In this document: positions 18,556 through 26,368 of the stretch, piece after piece | How the letters are laid out: each line of letters opens with the position of its first letter | How positions within the stretch are numbered: the first letter of the stretch is position 1 | Position numbers and translations under genes: made by a program | Notes under the pieces: generated by a model | What the model saw: the letters and a program-made list of their open reading frames with translations, nothing else | What the model was told of the DNA's origin: nothing | Databases searched by the model: none | Source of the DNA: Oligoflexia bacterium | Lineage (GTDB): Bacteria; Bdellovibrionota; Bacteriovoracia; Bacteriovoracales; Bacteriovoracaceae | Assembly (NCBI GenBank): GCA_024229115.1 | Contig: JAAEST010000103.1 | Span: 310,001-374,000, forward strand | Direction of reading: 5' to 3' | DNA length: 64,000 nt

Positions 18556-19608
18556 CTAGAAGTCTTGAGAATCAAGAACTTTATCTGAAGGGATATCTTT
18601 CTTAGCAACTCTTCCTACAATAAGCTCAAGAGTTTCTGGGGAGAACCCTGTTCCTGGTCTTTTAAGATCAAGGTTTTCTCTTGTAATAGTTGTCCCTGCC
18701 TTAATATTAACTGATGCTACGACACTTCTTCTGAATGAAGGAATTTTTTCATGGTCAAAAGAAGTTAGTTTCCTTCTATAACCTCCAAGAGCTTCAATAA
18801 TTCTTCTTCCTTCTGTAACAATTTCTGTTAACTCTTCTTTTGTCGCAGAGACTTTATGATCCCAGCCAAACATATCTTTATCTAGAGTAAAGTGCTTTTC
18901 TATGATGCAAGCTCCACGGGCAACTGCTGCTAGAGGAATTGAGGTTCCGATACTATGGTCAGAAAAGCCAACCGGATACTCTGGATAGTTATCTCTTAGC
19001 ATATCAATATTTCTTAAATTTACGTTTTTATCTTCAGGTGGGTAGTTAGCTACACAATGAAGTATCATGATATTTTTATTTCCAGCATTTTCAATTGTTC
19101 TAACTGCTTTATCTATTTGATCTAAAGTAGATAAACCAGTAGATAGAATTATAGGTAAATTCTTTTTCGCCATGTATTCTAGTAATGGATAATTATTACA
19201 GTCCATTGAGGCGACCTTAAGGAAATCAACTTTTACAGTATCGGCTAGAAAGTCGACTTCTCTTTCTGAGAAAGGAGTACTTGAAAATACAACTCCAACC
19301 TCTTTACAGTAGTCAGACAGTTGAATTAACTCTTGTTCTGATACTGAAAACTTTTCAACAATTTCTTCAAGAGTGTAGTCATTTCTATCTCGATAGTCGT
19401 CAGCTAGAAAATAATTCTCTTCATATACTTGTTTAGAAAAGATTGTGTCTTTGGTCCAAGATTGAAATTTTACCGCATCTGCGCCAGCTTCTTTTGCTTC
19501 ATCAATTAACTTTTTTGCTAATTCAATGTCGCCGTTATGGTTTGCTCCAATCTCTGCAATAACATAAGGCTTTGTGAAGTTTTCCACCTCAAATTGACCG
19601 ATTTTCAT
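18556..19608 (-). CDS. NeuB-family nonulosonate synthase
   Basis: 350 residues. The TIM-barrel part (to ~280) has IAEIGANHNGDIELAKKLI, VKFQSW, ASMDCNNYPLLE, LSTGLST and GFSDHSIG, all standard for NeuB, LegI and PseI. The last ~60 residues form the SAF (antifreeze-like) domain (VVASVNIKAGTTITREN). The enzyme condenses phosphoenolpyruvate with a 6-carbon N-acyl amino sugar to give a nine-carbon sugar acid. AAGGATA lies seven bases before the ATG. With LegB in the operon, LegI activity (legionaminic acid) is the most likely, but NeuB, LegI and PseI cannot be separated by eye. Confidence 0.92.
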   Translation of the reverse strand: MKIGQFEVENFTKPYVIAEIGANHNGDIELAKKLIDEAKEAGADAVKFQSWTKDTIFSKQVYEENYFLADDYRDRNDYTLEEIVEKFSVSEQELIQLSDYCKEVGVVFSSTPFSEREVDFLADTVKVDFLKVASMDCNNYPLLEYMAKKNLPIILSTGLSTLDQIDKAVRTIENAGNKNIMILHCVANYPPEDKNVNLRNIDMLRDNYPEYPVGFSDHSIGTSIPLAAVARGACIIEKHFTLDKDMFGWDHKVSATKEELTEIVTEGRRIIEALGGYRRKLTSFDHEKIPSFRRSVVASVNIKAGTTITRENLDLKRPGTGFSPETLELIVGRVAKKDIPSDKVLDSQDF

Positions 19609-19638
19609 TTGTATATCCTTAATTACGAAATTGGGAAA

Positions 19639-20934
19639 TTATGCATAATTTTTGGGGTTATTGTCAATTTGATGAGTGTTAATAGGCCTTAAGCGAAATT
19701 GAGACTTTTCCTTGGGAGAGTAGATTTTTATAAAAACAAAAAAGATAGTTAACCACATCGTTAAGAAGGGTTCAAAAGTTAGAAATACAATAAGTGATGC
19801 GAAGCATGCTTGGGTAATACTGTTAGCCTTTTGTGTAAAACAATATTTTATATAGGTTAATAAAAATAGAAGACATATAAAAATACCCCCAATTCCGTAA
19901 CAAGAAAGCAATATTAGATAAAACGTATGAACAATATTTTTCTCAAATGACCCATGTAGTCGAAAACGAACTTCTTCAACTTTACTCAATGTCGTACCAT
20001 TTGGAAAAGATTTAACAAATGAGTTTACTGAGCTCTTAATTAGCACCAGTCTACGTGAAGCACTTATGGCATCACCAGTAGTAGTTTCAGAGTACTGACT
20101 GAGTAGAGCACTGCTTTTAACTTTATGTATAATATGCTTATTAAAATACGCCAAAAATGAAACAAGTATTATCCCAATAGCCATTTTTGAGGCTTTATTT
20201 AGCTTTGTAAATGTTACTAAAACTAATGGAACTATTAATGCAAGTATCGCACCTCTTGATTGATTTGCAATAATGAGGGCAATATTGGGTAAAAGTAAAA
20301 GCACCTTAAGCTTTAAAGAGATAAACCTCTTGTCTAAAAAGTAGATTAGGCTCGAAATAAAGGCACAAATATAGCTAATTTGATTCACGTGACCGAGGGG
20401 AGGCTCATCAAATATTTTGAATGCCAAGAATTGAGCTTCAGGAAAAAAAACATAAAGTGACAAACAAATGGTAGAGAAGATTGTCCCTATGATAATGATT
20501 GATCTAGTAAAATTGACTGAATCAATATCGAAAAAGTTATATATGTAAATTGTAAAATTTGTGAGTATTAAAATATAAAATATAACATACGAGATATGGT
20601 AATCAGGTGTATTTCCTTCCAGCAGAGCTTGGGATTCAAATAGTGTAACAACAATAAGTGAACTTAGAAGAAATTTATCAATTGGCTGTATTGTAATAAG
20701 TTTATTATCAAACTTATTAACTGAGAAATGTATAGCGGCTAAGACAAATCCAAAAATTATGAGCGTAGGTAGCTTGTAGCTGTATGGGTTTTGAAAGCCT
20801 TTGAGGTAATGTGAAAAATACATCAATGGATCTAAGATCATAAATAAGTAGATTAAAAATAGGAACTTATTTAAATCATTAAGAAATCTTTTAGCTTTTA
20901 AATCATTTAAAACAGGGTTGTCCATAGGTGTCAT
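19639..20934 (-). CDS. O-antigen polymerase/ligase-like membrane protein
   Basis: 431 residues with about ten to eleven hydrophobic segments and a large polar loop (~residues 265-330), the layout of Wzy/WaaL proteins. ANQSRGAILALIVPL matches the SRG(A/S) segment of the O-antigen ligase domain, and GHVNQISYICAF precedes it. It would polymerise or ligate lipid-linked glycan at the periplasmic face of the inner membrane. It is the first gene of the long minus-strand run and is divergent from the wzz-like gene, so one intergenic region probably drives both. No clear ribosome site precedes the ATG at 20934; a second ATG at 20925 is possible. Polymerase versus ligase cannot be decided. Confidence 0.75.
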   Translation of the reverse strand: MTPMDNPVLNDLKAKRFLNDLNKFLFLIYLFMILDPLMYFSHYLKGFQNPYSYKLPTLIIFGFVLAAIHFSVNKFDNKLITIQPIDKFLLSSLIVVTLFESQALLEGNTPDYHISYVIFYILILTNFTIYIYNFFDIDSVNFTRSIIIIGTIFSTICLSLYVFFPEAQFLAFKIFDEPPLGHVNQISYICAFISSLIYFLDKRFISLKLKVLLLLPNIALIIANQSRGAILALIVPLVLVTFTKLNKASKMAIGIILVSFLAYFNKHIIHKVKSSALLSQYSETTTGDAISASRRLVLIKSSVNSFVKSFPNGTTLSKVEEVRFRLHGSFEKNIVHTFYLILLSCYGIGGIFICLLFLLTYIKYCFTQKANSITQACFASLIVFLTFEPFLTMWLTIFFVFIKIYSPKEKSQFRLRPINTHQIDNNPKNYA

Positions 20935-21010
20935 AATGAGTAGTAGTATTGACTAAATCAAAGTCTTTGTCCAAAATTTTATCAATTATAATCTTATCTT
21001 AGCGGGTTTA
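20935..21010. promoter_or_regulatory. Divergent promoter region between polymerase/ligase operon and wzz-like operon
   Basis: A 76-base intergenic stretch between two divergent gene runs. It contains ATTATAAT at 20985-20992, which is its own reverse complement, so a TATAAT -10 hexamer can be read on both strands. On the plus strand TATAAT at 20987-20992 would start RNA near 20999, just before the ATG at 21011. The matching -35 elements are weak (for example TTTGTC at 20966-20971 with a short 15-base spacer). A TTGACT at 20949-20954 has no good -10 at the right distance. Confidence 0.45.
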
Positions 21011-21904
21011 ATGAACATCTTTAAATGTTTATCTTCATTGATGTCTACAATAAAAAGACATTATATTATTTTTATGACTTCAGTTATTTTATCTCTAGTA
21101 ATTGTTGTCCAATTTGTAAGCAAAATAAATGTAAATTATATTGGAAAAGTTGAAGTCTATATTCCAGATAAGATTAGAACAAATACCGGACTTCTCATTT
21201 CAGATGATATTCTACTTGACCCTAAATATGTAGTTTCAAAATATAAGAGCCAAGAAAGTGTATATGGGATTGGGGCTCTTTTTAGAGTGGATGTTATTAA
21301 CTTTGCTAAAAAAATGATCCCAGAGTCAGATGTCAGTGCAGTGGTAGTTAATAGAGGTCTTAGAGTACAAATCGATGCTGTAGAAAAAAATGAAATTGAT
21401 GAGTTTAAAAAAATGATCTCAGCATTGGAGCAATATTGGAGTAATGCAATTATTGAATCTGCTAAGCCTATCAATCATATTGTGAATGAGTTAAATAGAC
21501 TAGTTGAAGAACATAAAGTCTCAATTGAAAAAGAAGAAAAAGAAATTGAGAGAACTCAAGTACTGCTAAACAACCTTTTGAAGAATGAATCATCAAAGTC
21601 CTTAAGAAGGGAAGTATACAATATTTTTAAAATGAATAATTTCTACTTCTCGCAAATAATGGAAAGAAAAAAATTAATTGATAGCCTAAATATTAGAAAA
21701 ATAAATTTTGAAGCAAGAGCTAAGTATTTAACAAAGATATTAGAAAACTATCCTAAACCAATTTTTTATGAATTGAAGGTCGAGGAGAACTCTTTATCAA
21801 CAAGCGTTTTGAAACTCTTGATTTCATTCATTGTTTTCTTCTTTCTTATTTTTTATTTACTTATCTTGGCATACAGAACTGTCTTTACGGAATCGAATGG
21901 TTAA
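21011..21904 (+). CDS. Wzz-like polysaccharide chain-length / copolymerase protein
   Basis: 297 residues. One membrane segment near the N-terminus (~18-37, IIFMTSVILSLVIVVQFV), a periplasmic domain with a charged, coiled-coil-prone stretch (~160-240, rich in E and K), and a second membrane segment near the C-terminus (~266-288). This two-TM topology with a helical periplasmic domain is that of Wzz/polysaccharide copolymerase proteins. No tyrosine-kinase domain is attached, so it is the short type. It likely sets chain length for the neighbouring polymerase. It overlaps the following GT4 gene by eight bases. Assignment is by topology and context; sequence motifs are weak. Confidence 0.65.
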   Translation: MNIFKCLSSLMSTIKRHYIIFMTSVILSLVIVVQFVSKINVNYIGKVEVYIPDKIRTNTGLLISDDILLDPKYVVSKYKSQESVYGIGALFRVDVINFAKKMIPESDVSAVVVNRGLRVQIDAVEKNEIDEFKKMISALEQYWSNAIIESAKPINHIVNELNRLVEEHKVSIEKEEKEIERTQVLLNNLLKNESSKSLRREVYNIFKMNNFYFSQIMERKKLIDSLNIRKINFEARAKYLTKILENYPKPIFYELKVEENSLSTSVLKLLISFIVFFFLIFYLLILAYRTVFTESNG

Positions 21905-23078
21905 TAGCCGATACTTATTAATAAATTCCTTCACCTCTGGGGGAGCTGAAAGACAGGCTTCTTATTTAGTAAAACGAAGCTTCTTTAAGAAAGTATTTAC
22001 TATACTCCCTGAAAATAATTATGAGGTCGACCCAGCTATTATAGAGGTTATTGGCAATAGCCTATATAGAAAAAGCTCAATTTTTAAGCTGTTATTTATT
22101 CCATATTTGGCGATAAAGTTAGTAAAAAATATAAGTAAAGAAGCTGAAGTAATAAGCTTTCTAGAGATTAGTAACTATATCAATATTATTGCTAAGCTTC
22201 TCAATAAGAATATCAAGAGTATCATCAGCGTTAGAACTGTACCCAGTCAGCAATACAGAGGGATGATAGGTAAGGTTCATCATGTCTTGATCAAGCTATT
22301 ATATCCTAGAGCTGATGTAGTTGTTGTTAACTCGAATGGGGCAAAACTTGATCTTGTCGAGAACTTCGGAATTATCATTGAGAAAATAAAAGTGATCAAT
22401 AATGCATATGATGCCAAGGAGATTATCGCTCTTTCTGAAGAAGCTCTTGAATCAGGTTGTTCAGAATTTTTCAAAAGCAATAATGTTATTTGTATGTCAG
22501 GCAGGTTTACTCAAGGTAAAGGCCAAGAGAAGCTTATTGAAATTTATAATTCTGTTAAAAATAAGGTTGAAAAATGTAAGTTAGCTTTCATAGGTGAAGG
22601 TGAGTTACTTGAAAAAGCATTGAGCTATTGTATAGAGAGAAATATTAAATATTATCTCTACACAGAAGATTCAGCAGTCATTCCAGAGGATGTTGAAGTG
22701 CTTTTTATGGGCTTTCGAAAAAACCCATTTTCAATTATTAAAAACTCAAAAGTTTTTGCTTTCCCTTCGATGTGGGAAGGGTATCCAAATGTCTTGGCTG
22801 AGACACTTATTCTTAATATTCCTATTATATCTGCTGATTGCCCTTTTGGGCCGAGAGAAGTACTTACCCTTAAGAATGGAAAAATGTGTGGTGAGTTATT
22901 ACCTCACTTTTCTTTAGGAATGGATACAAATGAGGAAAAAAGGTTAATAGACCTATGGAGCAATTCAATTATCAAGCATTTTGATGAAGGCTTTAACTCA
23001 GAACTATTTGCAAAATCAAAGGATAAAGTAGAAGAGTTTGACCAAAATATCGTTTTGGAGCGCTGGGCAAAAATCTAG
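21897..23078 (+). CDS. GT4-family glycosyltransferase
   Basis: About 393 residues from the ATG at 21897. An in-frame ATG 66 bases earlier would place hydrophobic wzz-frame residues in front and run deep into the preceding gene, so the later start is preferred. TSGGAERQASYLV near the N-terminus is the donor/acceptor loop typical of GT4, and WEGYPNVLAETLILNIPIIS holds the E-x7-E nucleotide-sugar motif, followed by DCPFGPREVL. A retaining GT-B transferase acting at the cytoplasmic face of the membrane is expected. The PglK-like flippase follows, so it probably helps build the lipid-linked oligosaccharide that the flippase exports. Confidence 0.88.
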   Translation: MVNSRYLLINSFTSGGAERQASYLVKRSFFKKVFTILPENNYEVDPAIIEVIGNSLYRKSSIFKLLFIPYLAIKLVKNISKEAEVISFLEISNYINIIAKLLNKNIKSIISVRTVPSQQYRGMIGKVHHVLIKLLYPRADVVVVNSNGAKLDLVENFGIIIEKIKVINNAYDAKEIIALSEEALESGCSEFFKSNNVICMSGRFTQGKGQEKLIEIYNSVKNKVEKCKLAFIGEGELLEKALSYCIERNIKYYLYTEDSAVIPEDVEVLFMGFRKNPFSIIKNSKVFAFPSMWEGYPNVLAETLILNIPIISADCPFGPREVLTLKNGKMCGELLPHFSLGMDTNEEKRLIDLWSNSIIKHFDEGFNSELFAKSKDKVEEFDQNIVLERWAKI

Positions 23079-23085
23079 TTTATTC

Positions 23086-23114
23086 TTCGCAATCAAATGG
23101 CCATTTGCTATAGT
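23086..23114 (+). promoter_or_regulatory. Promoter candidate with a palindromic operator in its spacer
   Basis: TTCGCA (23086-23091) and TATAGT (23109-23114) are separated by exactly 17 bases, a fair sigma-70 type pair, with the expected start near 23121 and the ABC transporter GTG at 23147. The spacer holds a perfect 14-base palindrome, CAAATGGCCATTTG (23094-23107). A palindrome centred between -35 and -10 is the usual position for an operator that blocks or remodels polymerase binding. Promoter quality and operator function are inferred. Confidence 0.4.
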
Positions 23115-23146
23115 GAATCGTTAATTTAGGACAGGTTTGTAATATA

Positions 23147-24937
23147 GTGAATGACTTTAAATTCATATGGAAATTAATTACTGGTGATGAGAAGAAACGA
23201 CTGTTTTTTATACTTCTGCTGATTATTGGATCTTCGTTTATCGAGTTCTTAGGTGTTGCCTCAATAATGCCTTTTTTAACTGTCCTAGGTAAGCCTTCCA
23301 TTATCCACGAAAACGAATGGCTTTCTAAAGTTTTTAATGAACTTTCATTTGAAAGTGATAGAAATTTTACAATTTTCTTGGGTGTAGTCATTTGTTTTAT
23401 TTATATTATCAGAGCAATTTATAACATAATTGTGACTAGAGAGAGGCTTGTTTTTAGTAATGAAATTTTAAAAACGAGTTCCAAAAAATTATTAGAGACT
23501 TACCTATCAATCTCATTCCTTGAGTACTTGCAATCAAATACATCGATAATGATGAAAAATATCACAAAAGAAATCAATGTTATTAGAACAAGTCTATTGA
23601 TGATGATTGAAATAATCAAAGAATTAGCTACGTTTATTGTCATCTCTATAACTTTATTTTTTATAGAACCTCAACTTACATTTTTCTCAGGTATTGTTTT
23701 TGTATCAACAGTACTTTTAGTTTCAAAAATTACAAAATTAAGATTAGTAGAAACAGGTCGTGCTGCTGAAAAGAGTAATAGATTTGTTTTTAAAACTGGT
23801 AATGAGGCTATTACAGGATACAAAGAAATAGTTTTAAGTCAGAATTATAAGTATTTCATAAAAACATTTATGAAAAATTTAGATGTTTATACAAAGTGTA
23901 ATATTCGATTACTTTTATTAAAGGTTATACCTACAATTACTATAGAAGCGGTTTTTTCTGTTTCAATTATAGTTTTCGTTTTTTATTTAATGGCAACAAG
24001 AGAATCTCTTGTTGAGGTTCTTCCTTTGTTGGGCCTTTATGCTATGGCTGCACAAAGAGTGATTCCATCTTTAAATAAAATCAACGGAGGTGTTGCTCAA
24101 TTAAGATCTATCAAGGGAGGAGTCGAGGCCCTTAGGAAAGAGTTTTCGACGAAGCGAAGAAATATTACTGATAGAAGCTATGTTGAGAAAAAGACATTAA
24201 AAAAGAGAGTCCTCTTAAATGACGTATCATTTAAATATGACGAAAATAAAAAGAATGCTCTGAGTAATGTTACATTAGAAATATCGAAAGGAGATTCAAT
24301 CGGAATCGTTGGTGGTAGTGGTTCTGGTAAAACAACTCTTATACACGCTTTTCTTGGACTCCTTAGCCCTGACAGTGGAGAGGTGATATTAGATGATGAA
24401 TCCTTAAATGAAGAGTCATTTCCTGGATTTCAAAAAAACATTTCATATATACCTCAAAACATTTTTCTTATAGATGATACAGTTCTTGCAAATATTGCTT
24501 TTGGAATACCTCAAGACGAAATTGATTTTTCAAAAATAGATCAAGTTTTGGAGGATTCACAGTTAGTTGGTCTTGTTGAAAAATTACCAAATGGAATTCA
24601 TGAGATTATAGGAGATAAGGGAGCAAGACTTTCTGGTGGAGAAAAACAGAGAATCGGAATTGCTCGTGCATTATATCTTGATTCCGAGATAATCGTTTTA
24701 GATGAAGCTACATCAGCATTAGATAATGAAACTGAGCAAAAGTTTCAACAATCGATAGAAAAAATTAGTAAAACTAAAACAATGATTACTATCGCTCACA
24801 GAATTAGCACGATTAGAAATTGCGATAGAATTATCATTATGAAGAATGGAAGTATTGTTGGAGAAGGGCGATATGAGAACCTTCTACAGAATAATCAAGA
24901 GTTTTTAAAAATATCCCAATTAGGTGAAAGGAATTAA
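23147..24937 (+). CDS. PglK/MsbA-like ABC flippase for lipid-linked glycan
   Basis: 596 residues: an N-terminal ABC exporter membrane domain with about six TM segments (FIEFLGVASIMPFL is characteristic of the PglK-type group) and a C-terminal ATPase with Walker A GGSGSGKTT, signature LSGGEKQRIGIARAL, Walker B IIVLDEATSALD and the H-loop in IAHRIST. It should flip an undecaprenyl-linked oligosaccharide or glycolipid across the inner membrane, as a half-transporter dimer. The start is GTG at 23147, 11 bases after AGGACAGG; no ATG in the frame fits better. It lies in an operon with a GT4, a crotonase/methyltransferase fusion and AsnB. Confidence 0.92.
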   Translation: MNDFKFIWKLITGDEKKRLFFILLLIIGSSFIEFLGVASIMPFLTVLGKPSIIHENEWLSKVFNELSFESDRNFTIFLGVVICFIYIIRAIYNIIVTRERLVFSNEILKTSSKKLLETYLSISFLEYLQSNTSIMMKNITKEINVIRTSLLMMIEIIKELATFIVISITLFFIEPQLTFFSGIVFVSTVLLVSKITKLRLVETGRAAEKSNRFVFKTGNEAITGYKEIVLSQNYKYFIKTFMKNLDVYTKCNIRLLLLKVIPTITIEAVFSVSIIVFVFYLMATRESLVEVLPLLGLYAMAAQRVIPSLNKINGGVAQLRSIKGGVEALRKEFSTKRRNITDRSYVEKKTLKKRVLLNDVSFKYDENKKNALSNVTLEISKGDSIGIVGGSGSGKTTLIHAFLGLLSPDSGEVILDDESLNEESFPGFQKNISYIPQNIFLIDDTVLANIAFGIPQDEIDFSKIDQVLEDSQLVGLVEKLPNGIHEIIGDKGARLSGGEKQRIGIARALYLDSEIIVLDEATSALDNETEQKFQQSIEKISKTKTMITIAHRISTIRNCDRIIIMKNGSIVGEGRYENLLQNNQEFLKISQLGERN

Positions 24938-24940
24938 AAT

Positions 24941-26365
24941 ATGTCGAAGTTATCAAATGTTAAATTATTAGTAGAAGATGATAGCTTATTCTTATCTTTT
25001 GAGACGCTTGATTCTGTAACTGTGTCAGAGTTGATAAGTATAGTTAGAACAATAAAACAAACAAATGCTAAAAGAATGATTCTGAATTTAAACTCATCGA
25101 TTAGCATATTTAGTCCAACAAATTTTAATGACAGGCTAAACTGGTCTAAGAATGGTCAAATCCTCACAACTCTAATTAGTGCAAGTCCTATTCCTGTTAT
25201 TGCTTCTATCGAAAATGAAATAAGCGGTGAATTGGCAGAGTTGGCATTCTCGTGTCTAGAAATTTTTACAATTGATGGAGGGAAAATTAAACTCTCAAAA
25301 GAAAATGAGATATTTATTCCATGTTGGGGCTCTTTGGACAGATTGTCTAAGATAATGGATAGAAATAATATTAAGAAAGTTTATTCATCACTAGGCACAG
25401 ATATTTGGAATGACTTTATAGACAAGAAAAAAATCAAGGCTGTTGATTCTTCATCTTTTAAAAAAGTAATTTCTGAAATTGATTTTGAGAATGCTCTCTT
25501 TAGTTTAAGCTCTTATCATTTCTCAAAAAAGATTGGGGATAAAAACTCTTTAAACTTCTTAGAGACTACGACTTATTTATCAAGTTTTGAAAGCGATTAT
25601 TTTGAAAGAATTAAATATATACCACTTGAGCAAATTGAAGGCTCATTAATGGATGGAGATATCAAAAATAATATTGATGATTTCGGCAACGATTTCATGA
25701 CGATTGATAGCTATCCTAATCTTGAAGAGAAGGTTTTAAAAAGAAAGAATAGAATTGAAGAAGTTACTAGGATTGTGAATGATCCAAGCTTGGATATAAA
25801 AGGAAAATGTATTGAACTCGGAAGTGGGTACGGATATTTTTCAATGCTATTATCTAAGAGAAAAGAAGTTAGTGATGTTGTTGCATTTGATATATCAGTT
25901 GCTGAAACAAACCGGTTTGGCCCATTTGTAAGATCTCTTATTAATCCAGATATGAGTAAAATTACTTATAAAGTAGGGGACTTTAATAAACTTTCAGATG
26001 AGTATGGCCAATATGATGTGGTTGTCTTTTGTGCCTCTCTCCATCACTCAAGTGATATTCCTAAGTCTTTGGAAATTGCAAATAAGCTTTTGAAGAAAGG
26101 GGGGAAGGTTATCTTACATGGAGAGCATTATCGACCAATGTTTTTAGGACCAAATAAAAAGAATAGTAGTGGTGTTCCTAACACTATTAAACAATTTAGT
26201 AGAGTTTTGGTGGATGCTAATTTCACTCCTAAAGTGTTTAGATATGCCTTAAAAGGTAGACGCTTGTATATGCTTAAGAAGTTTTTATTTGAGATGTATC
26301 CTTTTAAACTTCTTAATGGCTGGTTCAAGATAGCAAACTTCTTAATGTATGGGATAAAGAACTAG
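24941..26365 (+). CDS. Crotonase-like / SAM methyltransferase fusion protein
   Basis: 474 residues with two recognisable halves. Residues 1 to ~200 look like the enoyl-CoA hydratase/isomerase (crotonase) fold: PIPVIASIENEISGELAELA (84-103) aligns with the family's PviAaINGxAxGGGxELA oxyanion-hole segment, and a WGSLDRLSKIM segment and an IKAVD near ~165 match later landmarks. The usual GGG is replaced by SGEL, so catalysis is doubtful. Residues ~285-420 are a class I SAM methyltransferase: IELGSGYGYFS (291-301) motif I, VAFDIS motif II, VVFCASLHHSSD motif IV region. AAAGGA precedes the ATG. Acceptor unknown; a methylated sugar or acyl group in the exported glycan is possible. Confidence 0.72.
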   Translation: MSKLSNVKLLVEDDSLFLSFETLDSVTVSELISIVRTIKQTNAKRMILNLNSSISIFSPTNFNDRLNWSKNGQILTTLISASPIPVIASIENEISGELAELAFSCLEIFTIDGGKIKLSKENEIFIPCWGSLDRLSKIMDRNNIKKVYSSLGTDIWNDFIDKKKIKAVDSSSFKKVISEIDFENALFSLSSYHFSKKIGDKNSLNFLETTTYLSSFESDYFERIKYIPLEQIEGSLMDGDIKNNIDDFGNDFMTIDSYPNLEEKVLKRKNRIEEVTRIVNDPSLDIKGKCIELGSGYGYFSMLLSKRKEVSDVVAFDISVAETNRFGPFVRSLINPDMSKITYKVGDFNKLSDEYGQYDVVVFCASLHHSSDIPKSLEIANKLLKKGGKVILHGEHYRPMFLGPNKKNSSGVPNTIKQFSRVLVDANFTPKVFRYALKGRRLYMLKKFLFEMYPFKLLNGWFKIANFLMYGIKN

Positions 26366-26368
26366 TAA

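Noticed and set aside
21831-21896. Longer start for the GT4 gene, adding 22 residues
   Set aside because: The added residues are the out-of-frame reading of the wzz membrane segment; ATG 21897 gives the normal GT4 N-terminus.
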